NCBI RefSeq assembly: GCF_021044685.1 | Contig: NZ_CP088014.1 | Span: forward strand, 7,116,001-7,180,000 | From: Bradyrhizobium daqingense | Lineage (GTDB): Bacteria; Pseudomonadota; Alphaproteobacteria; Rhizobiales; Xanthobacteraceae | Direction: 5' to 3' | Length of the DNA stretch: 64,000 bases | Shown: positions 36,486 through 44,503 of the stretch, in pieces | Position numbering within the stretch: the stretch's first letter is position 1 | Layout: every line of letters begins with the position of its first letter | Notes under the pieces: model-generated | Told to the model about the DNA's origin: nothing | Database searches by the model: none | What the model saw: the letters and a program-made list of their open reading frames with translations, nothing else | Position numbers and translations under genes: made by a program

Positions 36486-37826
36486 TCAGCGGCGCACATG
36501 CAGCGACAATAGACGGCAAGATCTGGCTTTTTTGGGCTGGACAACCGTGGTGTCGCAAGTAACGGGAACCTCTTTGGGGCCAACTTCGCCCGCGACTTCA
36601 GCTGTCAGTTTGCTGCCCAGCAGGTAGTTTCCTTCACGCGGCACGGCCGGCAGCGCGAATTCGGCCACGCTGACACCTCCTTCCTTGCGAGAGACCTGTT
36701 GCAGCGGCTTCTTTGCAGATGCGACCATGGCGCCGGTTGTTGCATCGAACACGTACGCATGGAGCGTTCGATTTGTCGGATAGTCGTCCGGGATCTTGAT
36801 CGGAATTTCGATCTTGAGTGGATCGGTCGTGCTCAGCGACAATACCCCCGCATCCGGCTTCTTGTCCGCTACCACATTCGTAACGTTGAGGAATGTCGGC
36901 TTGGGCATGTCGTTGAGCGCCGCCCTATATCCAAATTCACTCGGATCCGGTGTCACGTCGCTCGGACCGCATTTTCGGCTCCCCTGCTCGGAGGACGTGA
37001 ACTGGCAGACGCGGACGTAGTCGATCTTGAACGTCTGCGGGAAAGCCGCATCATCGATCCCGTGACGGCCGGCCCAGGCTGCTCCGCCGACGGCGTAATT
37101 GAGATCGATATGCGCCGGCGGCCCGAGCTGGCCGTCCTTTCTGAGCCACTGGTACATGCGCGTGTAGATGAGACGGCCGTCCCAGAAGAATGAAATGCGG
37201 TCGGGAGCCCAAACGAAGCCGGCAATATGCCAGTCCTTGTTCAGATCCTCCTTGCTAACTAGGTCCTGAAACCTGAGCACGAATGAGCTGTCCACATATG
37301 TATAGGACTGCGGCGTCCACTTATCTTTACTCATAGCATTCGAGTGCAGCATGTTCGGCTTGTCTTCCACGCCGTTGATGACGTACTCGAAAATGTCGAT
37401 CTCCGGCGGATGCCAGAACTTTCCATCGATATCGTAATCGGCCTCAAGCCAGAATGCCGGCCACGATCCCCGCGCGTTCGGAAGAAAGACCCGCGCTTCA
37501 TAGTAGCCGTAGTAGAACGTCTGATGGCTCCGGATCATCGCGGAATCAAACGTGTCCGTCCCCTCATTCTTTTTTGCGGTCAGATTCAGCGCACCTTCTG
37601 ACACCACGTGGTTGTCGCGGTAGCGTTGCTTTTCATCGTTGAAACGATCCATCGTTTCGTTGTTGTAGATGTATCGTGTGGCCCATTTGGTTCGATCAAG
37701 CTTGTCGCCGTTGAACTCATCCGAAAACACCAGCTCCCAGCCGGCGCACCAGGCCGGCGTTGCGGATCCGAGTGCAAAAAGGAGTGAGGCGGCGCAAAGA
37801 ACTTGCCTGCGCACGACTGCGGTCAT
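36486..37826 (-). CDS. secreted GH16 glycoside hydrolase with C-terminal extension
   Basis: 446 residues. A signal peptide is clear (MTAVVRRQVLCAASLLFALGSATPAWCA). The mature part begins GWELVFSDEFNGDKLDRTKW, the usual start of GH16, and holds RGSWPAFWLEA, the catalytic PPEIDIFEYV (E-I-D-I-F-E, two acid residues) and ISFFWDGRLIYTR. About 150 residues after the fold (KPDAGVLSLSTTDPLKIEIP) are unassigned. The family cleaves beta-1,3/1,4-glucans and galactans; in an EPS cluster it may trim the polymer. ATG 37826 has AGGA eight bases upstream. It is a periplasmic or exported enzyme, distinct from the RTX-borne GH16 at 6627. Confidence 0.9.
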   Translation of the reverse strand: MTAVVRRQVLCAASLLFALGSATPAWCAGWELVFSDEFNGDKLDRTKWATRYIYNNETMDRFNDEKQRYRDNHVVSEGALNLTAKKNEGTDTFDSAMIRSHQTFYYGYYEARVFLPNARGSWPAFWLEADYDIDGKFWHPPEIDIFEYVINGVEDKPNMLHSNAMSKDKWTPQSYTYVDSSFVLRFQDLVSKEDLNKDWHIAGFVWAPDRISFFWDGRLIYTRMYQWLRKDGQLGPPAHIDLNYAVGGAAWAGRHGIDDAAFPQTFKIDYVRVCQFTSSEQGSRKCGPSDVTPDPSEFGYRAALNDMPKPTFLNVTNVVADKKPDAGVLSLSTTDPLKIEIPIKIPDDYPTNRTLHAYVFDATTGAMVASAKKPLQQVSRKEGGVSVAEFALPAVPREGNYLLGSKLTAEVAGEVGPKEVPVTCDTTVVQPKKARSCRLLSLHVRR

Positions 37827-38036
37827 CAACGAGATCCTTTCGGTTCGGCTGTTAGTCCCGGCTGCGACACGCTGTGCCGGCCCCACGCGCAAAGACGATG
37901 GCAATAGTGAAGCTGCTCGCGAGCCAGCACAATCAAGCGCATGGCTCTGCGGCTTTTTCCCGATTAGACATTCAACTTGCGATCGTTTTGGGGCGTGACT
38001 TTGTCGAACAATCAAGAACATTTGACTGTTGCCTGA

Positions 38037-39164
38037 TTAGGCGCCCTCCTTGAGCGCTGTCGAGCGCTTGATCATCGGCCGGAGTTCCGGCCTTGCTTCC
38101 AAGCCCCTGTCGAACCTTTTTCGAATCTGTCTCGTCACCTTCACTTCAAGAAAGCGATGACTGATAGTCGCAATGATAAGGGACGGCGGAAGCGAAACGA
38201 GGAGGAAAAATAATTGCGATCCCTCCCCCAATGCATTGACCATGCCCGCCCGGTACATGATCAGCTTGACTCCGGCCATGACGATGGGAGGCCAGAGATA
38301 AAAACTGAAGCTGATCGTTCCCAGCCACTGCATAACTTGGCAACGCAGCATTCTTCCGAACAGCCCGTTGCCGTGGGACATGCCCAGCAGGAAAATGGTC
38401 CCAAAGACGCCTCCAAGAACAACAAATGGGAAAGCAGAGATCCAGTCGCGGAATGACAGATAGGCCGGCGTAACAAAGCCCACATAGTCCGTTGCGCTGA
38501 CAAGCTCGAGGCCTCTCCAGACAGTCAGAAATAGCACGAAGAAGATCGCTGGGTATTTGGCCAGGTGTTGTAACAAGGTCGACGAGAGATACTTCTCCGC
38601 AATGAGCACGCCCCCGATCATCAGGAGCGCGCGGGGATAGTACACGAGCAAGATCAGCGAACTGGCGGCCAATGCCAGCGCCAGCGGTCGACTGATGCGG
38701 CTGATGAGGAAAACGACGGCACATACTCCATAGAACAGGAATTCGTATCCGAGCGACCAAGCGGCGGGATTGATCTGGACGATTTCGATAAATGGAGGCG
38801 GCGCCAACAGATTTGCACCAACTAGCAGCAGACTTGGGCCCTTTCCTGAAAGCCAGCCAAAAATCGCGATCGCGATCACGCTCGCCCAGAGCACAGGGAG
38901 AATCCTCGCATAGCGATCAAGCATAAAGGTCAAGACCGAGGATGCACGATACAAGCTTGGTAGAATGACGATTCCACTGATGCCGAAGAAGAACTCGACA
39001 CCGAATTTTCCGGTCTGCAGCGCTTCCCCCAACAGCCCCCCGGCAAACAGATCGAACGTCGGGAGTCCGGAGTGAACAACGTGATAGACGAATACCATGA
39101 GGCAAAACAGACCTCTGGCACCATGAACGTGAGGGTTAAATCTTGCGCTCGCGCCGTGTTCCAT
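38037..39164 (-). CDS. acyltransferase family 3 (OafA/ExoZ type)
   Basis: 375 residues with about ten hydrophobic segments. HGARGLFCLMVFVYHVVHSG contains the conserved R and H of the Acyl_transf_3 family (R-G-x8-H); FFGISGIVILPSLYR and the SLGYEFLFYGV block also fit. The family adds acetyl or similar groups to sugars in the inner membrane. In this cluster it is likely to decorate the exopolysaccharide. ATG 39164 is used; the first 15 residues are polar and cytoplasmic. The gap to the following GH16 start is 210 bases on the same strand, so co-transcription is possible. Confidence 0.87.
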   Translation of the reverse strand: MEHGASARFNPHVHGARGLFCLMVFVYHVVHSGLPTFDLFAGGLLGEALQTGKFGVEFFFGISGIVILPSLYRASSVLTFMLDRYARILPVLWASVIAIAIFGWLSGKGPSLLLVGANLLAPPPFIEIVQINPAAWSLGYEFLFYGVCAVVFLISRISRPLALALAASSLILLVYYPRALLMIGGVLIAEKYLSSTLLQHLAKYPAIFFVLFLTVWRGLELVSATDYVGFVTPAYLSFRDWISAFPFVVLGGVFGTIFLLGMSHGNGLFGRMLRCQVMQWLGTISFSFYLWPPIVMAGVKLIMYRAGMVNALGEGSQLFFLLVSLPPSLIIATISHRFLEVKVTRQIRKRFDRGLEARPELRPMIKRSTALKEGA

Positions 39165-39302
39165 GTGGGAAGTCGCTATAGGCTCTAGTATAGAGGGTGA
39201 ACAGCCTCACGAGCGAGACCAAGGTCGACCGCGATCGTTGCCCTGTGCCCAGACGCACCCACCAACCGAGGCGCCAAGAAACAGGAATCGACGAGTACTA
39301 AC

Positions 39303-40619
39303 ATGGTGAGCCTCGACACATTCCCAGCCAGAGCCTCGTCTAACAAGCGCGCTACAGCAGCGTCAAGCGACGAGACCAACAGCGTCATTTTCGCGCATAT
39401 CGCCTTCATTCTGTGCATTTGCATGCAGCGTTTTGGACTCCTCATCGGAACCGGACAGATCTTCTTTTCGCTGTTCGGTTTCTTCGCGCTTGTCGCGTGG
39501 GGATGGTGGGTCAATCTGGTAAGCATTCGCGCGCCGCAGACTCTTGCGTTCGGCCTCGTCGTCGTCTGGTTTCTCTTCAGCGCCGTCGCCGCAGTCGAAT
39601 CCCCCGATCGCGGCGTCGAGATCAGCCCCGCATCACTTGCGATGGTTCTCGTCACAAACTCGATCTTCCTGTTTGGACCCTCGACGAGGTTCTCGAACGA
39701 GGCGGTGCTTCCCGTCTTCCTGTTCTATGTTCGCCTGTGCGCGGTTCTGGCAATCGTCCAGATCGTTCTCCAGTTTGGCGGAATACGCATCTTCTCGTTC
39801 AAGGATGCAATCCCGGCGCTCGATCCGGTCCTCGTCGAATCCGCTTACAATCAAAATGCGGTGGAATTTTATGGGTCTTTGAATCGGCGCGCGAACGGGT
39901 TTTTTCCGATGGAACCGGGAGCGTTATCCCAATTGCTCGCCATAGGCGTGGTCGTCGATGTGTTCTTTTTGCGGCGACTGGCCTATCTTCCGTTGTACGC
40001 CGTCTCGTACGTCCTCACTCGGTCCGGATCGGGCCTGCTGGTGCTCGTCGTGTCCCTCGGCGTCTATCCTGTGATTGCTCCTCTCAAATCACTACGGGTT
40101 ATCGCCATCGGAGCGGCCGTTGCCTTAATGCTCGGCACAACGTACCTCGTTGCACCGGAACCTTTTGATCCCATTGTTAGTAGGCTTGATGAATTCAGTT
40201 CAACCAAGTCGAGCGGCTATGCTCGCTACGTCGCGCAATTACAGACCTGGGAATATCTCTTTCAGACCGACAGAGTTCTTATCGGCTCCGGGCCCGGCGG
40301 ATTGGAACGGTCGCCTGCCTACTTTGGCGGCAGCGGAAATCCCCTTCTCAAGCTCGTCGCGGATTATGGCATTATCGGGTTACTGATTTTCTTGTTCTAT
40401 CTCGTCCTCTCGATATTCAGGAAAGACAACTCGATGCTAGCATTGACTATGCTGGCTTGCTATCAGCTCGGAGGCGGCAACCTCGCCATGGCTCCATTTC
40501 TGATCATGATGGCAATGCTGTGCGTATGGTCGCAACCGCCAGGTGCCGGCCTGTGGTCGATCCGTCCCAAAGCTGCCCCTGACCGAGGTGTCCCAGCCCG
40601 GTCCGCGATCATCGAATGA
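39303..40619 (+). CDS. Wzy-like polysaccharide polymerase (ExoQ/O-antigen polymerase type)
   Basis: 438 residues with 10-12 hydrophobic segments. The later part RFSNEA..., RRANGFFPMEPGALSQLLAIG and VLIGSGPGGLERSP follow the pattern of O-antigen polymerases: a GF.ePg.l.q block, then a periplasmic loop with 'i.GsGpg......' and a closing hydrophobic pair. It would join flipped repeat units at the periplasmic face. Substrate specificity is unknown. ATG 39303 follows a 138-base gap after the divergent acyltransferase. Its stop overlaps the convergent GT2 gene by 11 bases. Confidence 0.75.
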   Translation: MVSLDTFPARASSNKRATAASSDETNSVIFAHIAFILCICMQRFGLLIGTGQIFFSLFGFFALVAWGWWVNLVSIRAPQTLAFGLVVVWFLFSAVAAVESPDRGVEISPASLAMVLVTNSIFLFGPSTRFSNEAVLPVFLFYVRLCAVLAIVQIVLQFGGIRIFSFKDAIPALDPVLVESAYNQNAVEFYGSLNRRANGFFPMEPGALSQLLAIGVVVDVFFLRRLAYLPLYAVSYVLTRSGSGLLVLVVSLGVYPVIAPLKSLRVIAIGAAVALMLGTTYLVAPEPFDPIVSRLDEFSSTKSSGYARYVAQLQTWEYLFQTDRVLIGSGPGGLERSPAYFGGSGNPLLKLVADYGIIGLLIFLFYLVLSIFRKDNSMLALTMLACYQLGGGNLAMAPFLIMMAMLCVWSQPPGAGLWSIRPKAAPDRGVPARSAIIE

Positions 40620-41709
40620 TGCGGAATCGACCGAGCAAAGTGCGCAACCATTTTGGCCGCTGGCCGGGCACGTACCGCAAACTCACTAGGTCACGACGAA
40701 AGTACCGTGGACTCATCAGGATGCAGAAGATCCAAGCAAGCAACGATATGCGCTGCGATCTTGAAAAACCTTGCGGCGACGCAGCCGCTCCAAGCGCATC
40801 GACTGCGATGCTCATTGAACTATCCGCTGCGATTGGATGAAGGTCCGGCCGAAGCCTGAACGACGCTGTCCGCAAACAAAGAAATATCAAATTGCGCTTG
40901 AGCGCATCTGGCGCGACCGAAAACTTCTCCGTGCGCGCGATGTCCGAGAAGAATTTGTACCGCCTTCGCGTGAGATCGATCTCTCTCGCAAAGCGGGTAT
41001 CATCCAGTTGAAGGAAGGCCCCGTGATTGAGGCCGTGCACCCGGTAATCTGCCAATGGCTTGGTGATCGTCACGATCTCGCCACACGCAGGAGCGGCCGC
41101 CAAAAGATAGCTGTCCGGAGCCCGATCAACGAAGTCGGATTCAAAGCCGAAGACACGCTCGACGAACCATCTTGGGTAGGCATTTCCTGATCCGGGCGGC
41201 GTCGGATAAGCGCCTGTGGTTGCCATCCACTTGCGGACGTCCTCCGAGGCCGGACGGGAGAAATACTGCGGCAGAACATTTCCAGTCGGCTGCCCCCCGG
41301 CATCGATCACGCGCATCTGGAACTGATATTTGCTCGCCGCTTTGGACCAGACCGTTACGATCTCCGTCATCACATCAGGATGCAAGGCATCGTCCGAGTC
41401 GAGAAAAATGATGATATCGCCGGACGACCTGCGAAAGCCATTCACACAGGACATCATCTGCCCGGCGTTCGCCTGGCTGATGATTGTGACTTCGTCTGTA
41501 AATTCCTGGATGACGTCGAGTGAATGGTCCGTCGACCCGTCATCGACGACGATCACCTCGACGTTTGGCCATCGTATGTCCAGCGCGCTGCGGATCGCGG
41601 ATCCCACGTAAGCTGCGTAATTGTGGTTCGGAATGACGACCGAGAGGCGCGGCGGGGTCGCCAGTCCGACTTCCGGCGACACAGCGTGTCCTGGTATCTC
41701 CTTCAACAT
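40609..41709 (-). CDS. glycosyltransferase family 2
   Basis: 366 residues. About 20 residues precede the GT2 domain: LSVVIPNHNYAAYVGSAI, VIVVDDGSTDHSLDVI, NAGQMMSCVNGFRRSSGDIIIFLDSDDALHP. The later part with PPGSGNAYPRWFVERVFG and LADYRVHGLNHG matches the GT2 at 24177, so the two are paralogues that may act on similar acceptors. A short hydrophobic C-terminal segment (ISLLAWIFCILMSP) may sit on the membrane. It lies alone on the minus strand between the Wzy-like gene and an exported protein. Confidence 0.87.
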   Translation of the reverse strand: MLKEIPGHAVSPEVGLATPPRLSVVIPNHNYAAYVGSAIRSALDIRWPNVEVIVVDDGSTDHSLDVIQEFTDEVTIISQANAGQMMSCVNGFRRSSGDIIIFLDSDDALHPDVMTEIVTVWSKAASKYQFQMRVIDAGGQPTGNVLPQYFSRPASEDVRKWMATTGAYPTPPGSGNAYPRWFVERVFGFESDFVDRAPDSYLLAAAPACGEIVTITKPLADYRVHGLNHGAFLQLDDTRFAREIDLTRRRYKFFSDIARTEKFSVAPDALKRNLIFLCLRTASFRLRPDLHPIAADSSMSIAVDALGAAASPQGFSRSQRISLLAWIFCILMSPRYFRRDLVSLRYVPGQRPKWLRTLLGRFRIIR

Positions 41710-41980
41710 TCGCCGCCTAGAATACTCGCGTTGTAAGTATGTCGCATGACGGCCGAAAGAACATCACAGTCGACGGACGTCAGACACCCAGCCCGGGAAG
41801 GTGCAGCCTCTAGCACGTGTTTTCAAGCGTAAGGAAGAGGCAAGATTCCTCCCCCTGCAATCCCGGGAACTATCTTACCTGTCATTCTGTTGCCGCAACT
41901 GCAACTCTATCCTGCCGCCGACAATCGCGGCTTCTTTCGAGAGCTGGCCCCAACCATCATGGATGTGCAGAGCAGTTAAG

Positions 41981-42433
41981 ATGCATGATAACCGATCTAG
42001 GCGCTCGGACGGTTATGTAGCGATATGTGTAGCTATCGCTTCATCGCTCCTCGCAACGGCGGCCGATGCTCAAACTTCCAATTTCGGTCGCACATCTCCT
42101 CCGATGTATGGTGGCTCCGGCATTTCCACTCGGCCTTCGAGTTCGATTCGGCCGATGGAAGGTACGTTCGCTCCAAATCACACGACAGTGGACGGAAAGC
42201 TTTGCATATCAGTTAACCCGTTGACGCACCCCCAAGCCAACAACCCCAAGATCATCGAGCAGATTGTGCTGGTTCAAAACATTTGCGGTCAATCGATCCG
42301 GGTTCGGGTTTGCTACGCGGGAAGTTCAGATTGCATTGTCGTTCCGCTCGCAGGCTACCAGAAGCTGCAAAGGTTATTGGGGATCGCGGCCGGATCAACG
42401 AACTTTCAATTTGAGTATCGCGAGCTCTATTGA
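41981..42433 (+). CDS. exported protein of unknown function
   Basis: 150 residues starting at ATG 41981. The N-terminus (YVAICVAIASSLLATAADAQ) is a signal peptide; a Ser/Pro/Gly-rich linker follows. The mature core DGKLCISVNPLTHPQANNPKIIE...ICGQSIRVRVCYAGSSDCI has four cysteines in a pattern that could form two disulfides. No family was recognised. An in-frame earlier start at 41801 would give a non-signal leader and is unlikely. It is a single gene with intergenic regions on both sides. Confidence 0.6.
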   Translation: MHDNRSRRSDGYVAICVAIASSLLATAADAQTSNFGRTSPPMYGGSGISTRPSSSIRPMEGTFAPNHTTVDGKLCISVNPLTHPQANNPKIIEQIVLVQNICGQSIRVRVCYAGSSDCIVVPLAGYQKLQRLLGIAAGSTNFQFEYRELY

Positions 42434-42872
42434 GTCTTGATTCAGACAAACAATCCTAGTTGAACGCCAAATGTACTCTCACAAGAAACGTGCGATCATG
42501 TCCGCGGCAAACACATCCTCCCATTTGCTCGGGTTGCCGTTTGAACCAGCGCACCGCATTTCGAGATGGCGCAGGTGAAACTGATGTTTCCGAGCACGTC
42601 ACACCCGCTGCCGGTCACGATGTTGTTATCGCCGCATGAGCAACGCATGACTAACCAATTGCTGCCCCGATTGGCCCGCTTCATTGACGTCCAGCAGCGA
42701 AAACGCTCGCGGTCCCGGGCGGGCGCACTGCACGTCAAGCAATCTTCTTCTTTGCCGGCACAGCTCTTGCAACGACAGGCCGTGCAGCTCTCCAATGCAC
42801 GCGCGTCAGGGAGCGGTGACCGAAATTCGTCGCAGTTAATTCAGCACCTTCACTCACGTTGACCCTCGCCAC
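42434..42872. other. intergenic region with a Cys-rich minus-strand frame
   Basis: No convincing gene. A minus-strand frame, 42795 to 42496, encodes 99 residues with an unusual number of cysteines (for example CTACRCKSCAGKEEDCLTC). It has no clear ribosome binding site and faces two plus-strand genes, so it is listed only as a candidate. Confidence 0.3.
42496..42795 (-). CDS. possible cysteine-rich small protein
   Basis: 99 residues with about fifteen cysteines, several spaced as C-x2-C, C-x-C-x2-C and C-x2-C. Such clusters can bind zinc or iron-sulfur, but GC-rich antisense frames also give Cys/Arg-rich strings by chance, and no homologous family is recognised. No ribosome binding site stands before the ATG at 42795. 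Confidence 0.2.
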   Translation of the reverse strand: MESCTACRCKSCAGKEEDCLTCSAPARDRERFRCWTSMKRANRGSNWLVMRCSCGDNNIVTGSGCDVLGNISFTCAISKCGALVQTATRANGRMCLPRT

Positions 42873-43856
42873 ATGTCCCGTCCCACCCAGGCTATCGTAT
42901 TCGGAGGCGCAGGCTTCATCGGTACACATCTGATGACGCAAATGCTCGCTTTCGGCCGCTACGACCGAATCGTGTCAGTGGATATCGGGAAGCCTAGGGC
43001 GCACCTCGAAGGCGTCGAATATGTCCATCATGATGTCCGTGAGCCAATCGACCCGAAGCTCGGTGGCGGGGTGCCTGCCGATATCTTCAACCTAGCCGCG
43101 ATCCATGTCACCCCGGGTCATCCGGACGGAGACTATTATTATACAAACGTGTTAGGTGCGGTGCACGTCTGTCGATTTGCGAAGGACACTGGCAGCCGGA
43201 ATATCATCTTTACGAGTTCGATATCGGTCTACGGTCCGACGGAAACCCCGCTTACCGAAGATGCAACGCCTGTCCCGGTCAGTGCCTATGGACGTTCCAA
43301 ACTCTCGGCCGAAGCGATCCATCGGTTATGGCAGTCGGAGGACCCGGACAGGCGGCTGACCATCGTGCGCCCGGCCGTCATCTATGGGCGCTACGAGCGA
43401 GGCAATTTCACGCGATTGTCGAGGCTTCTCGAAAGACGGGCCTTCATCTATCCGGGCCGAACCGACACCATCAAATCGTGCGGCTACGTGAAGGATTTGG
43501 TCTCGTCGATGCTCTTCATGGCGTCTCGCAACGACGGTCTCTCAATCTACAATTTCTGCTATGAGCACCGTTACACCATCAGCGAGATTTGCTCCGCCTT
43601 CTCTCAAGCTGCCGAATACCCCAAACCGACGATAACGATTCCGGTATGGCTAATGAATCTCGCCGTGCTTCCATTCGAGGTGCTGCAGGCTGTCGGCATC
43701 AAGACCGGCATTAATCGCGATCGGATCAAGAAGTTGTGGTTTTCGACGAACATTCTACCGAAGCGTCTGATCGCAAGCGGATTCAAATTCGACTACGATC
43801 TGGCAAGCTCGCTGGTGGATTGGAATCGGGAATCCTCCATCAAGGATTTTGATTGA
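42873..43856 (+). CDS. NAD-dependent sugar epimerase/dehydratase
   Basis: 327 residues. NAD-binding IVFGGAGFIGTHLM, VEYVHHDVREPI, NLAAIHVTPG, FTSSISVYGPTETP and the catalytic YGRSKLSAE place it in the extended SDR family. The C-terminal part (LPKRLIASGFKFDYDLASSLVDW) is like other polysaccharide-cluster epimerases but differs from GalE, Gmd and Uxs. It probably makes a UDP- or GDP-linked sugar; which cannot be told. ATG 42873 gives the NAD motif at residue 10, as expected. It lies alone between intergenic regions. Confidence 0.8.
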   Translation: MSRPTQAIVFGGAGFIGTHLMTQMLAFGRYDRIVSVDIGKPRAHLEGVEYVHHDVREPIDPKLGGGVPADIFNLAAIHVTPGHPDGDYYYTNVLGAVHVCRFAKDTGSRNIIFTSSISVYGPTETPLTEDATPVPVSAYGRSKLSAEAIHRLWQSEDPDRRLTIVRPAVIYGRYERGNFTRLSRLLERRAFIYPGRTDTIKSCGYVKDLVSSMLFMASRNDGLSIYNFCYEHRYTISEICSAFSQAAEYPKPTITIPVWLMNLAVLPFEVLQAVGIKTGINRDRIKKLWFSTNILPKRLIASGFKFDYDLASSLVDWNRESSIKDFD

Positions 43857-44503
43857 GGTCTCGTTGGCTTGATCTTTCAAGTGTCCGGGAGATCGGAAAT
43901 TCACCGGTGGAACTTCAAAGCCGAACCCCGCCACCATAGCGGATAGTTCGAAACCGACTCGTTCGCGTTCCGGCGTCTCGTTCGGTCGCAACTCTGAGAC
44001 CGGATTGGCCTTGCCTGTGGCAGGTGCTGATCTCATGCTCGTCCGTCACACTCAGGCCGATATTGCATTGCAGAATTCGCGGCCGGTCGGGCGATGTTCC
44101 ACCGGGTCGGCACGCACGGATTCGTGGCAACCTGCCCAATTCACAGGCGGACCATGATCTTCTCAGGCGGCATAAATTGCGTCTATCTTGAAAGTCGCTT
44201 TTTTTGGCAAAGTTGACGGAGATGTCATTATGACGATTTTGCGGCGACTGGCACTGACAAATAGCCCGGCAGCGTTGCCGAACTTCTCTGACCAACAACG
44301 TGCCGGACGATCCGATTAGGGTTTCGCCGAGGGTCACGATGGCACTTCTCAACTCTCGAGCGCCGCGACCTCGATCACCGCATCCGACGTGTCGACGTCT
44401 ACCGGCGGGAAACTTCTACGCGGCACTTTACAAGTTCACCGATTCAGCGCGGCCGAAGGCCAGCCTGATGCCGCATTCACAGAGAATTAAGTAGGCGGGC
44501 CGG
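43857..44503. other. intergenic region upstream of the BY-kinase
   Basis: About 650 bases without a convincing gene. A T-run lies at 44200-44206 within a short AT-rich patch. A 29-residue frame (44230-44319) has GGAG upstream but no other support. Frames on the minus strand lack features. The kinase promoter should lie here. Confidence 0.4.

Noticed and set aside
44230..44319. 29-residue frame upstream of the BY-kinase
   Set aside because: Only a weak ribosome-binding sequence supports it; too short to assess.
43915..44352. 145-residue minus-strand frame
   Set aside because: Arg/Cys-rich composition without signal peptide or known motif; probably chance.
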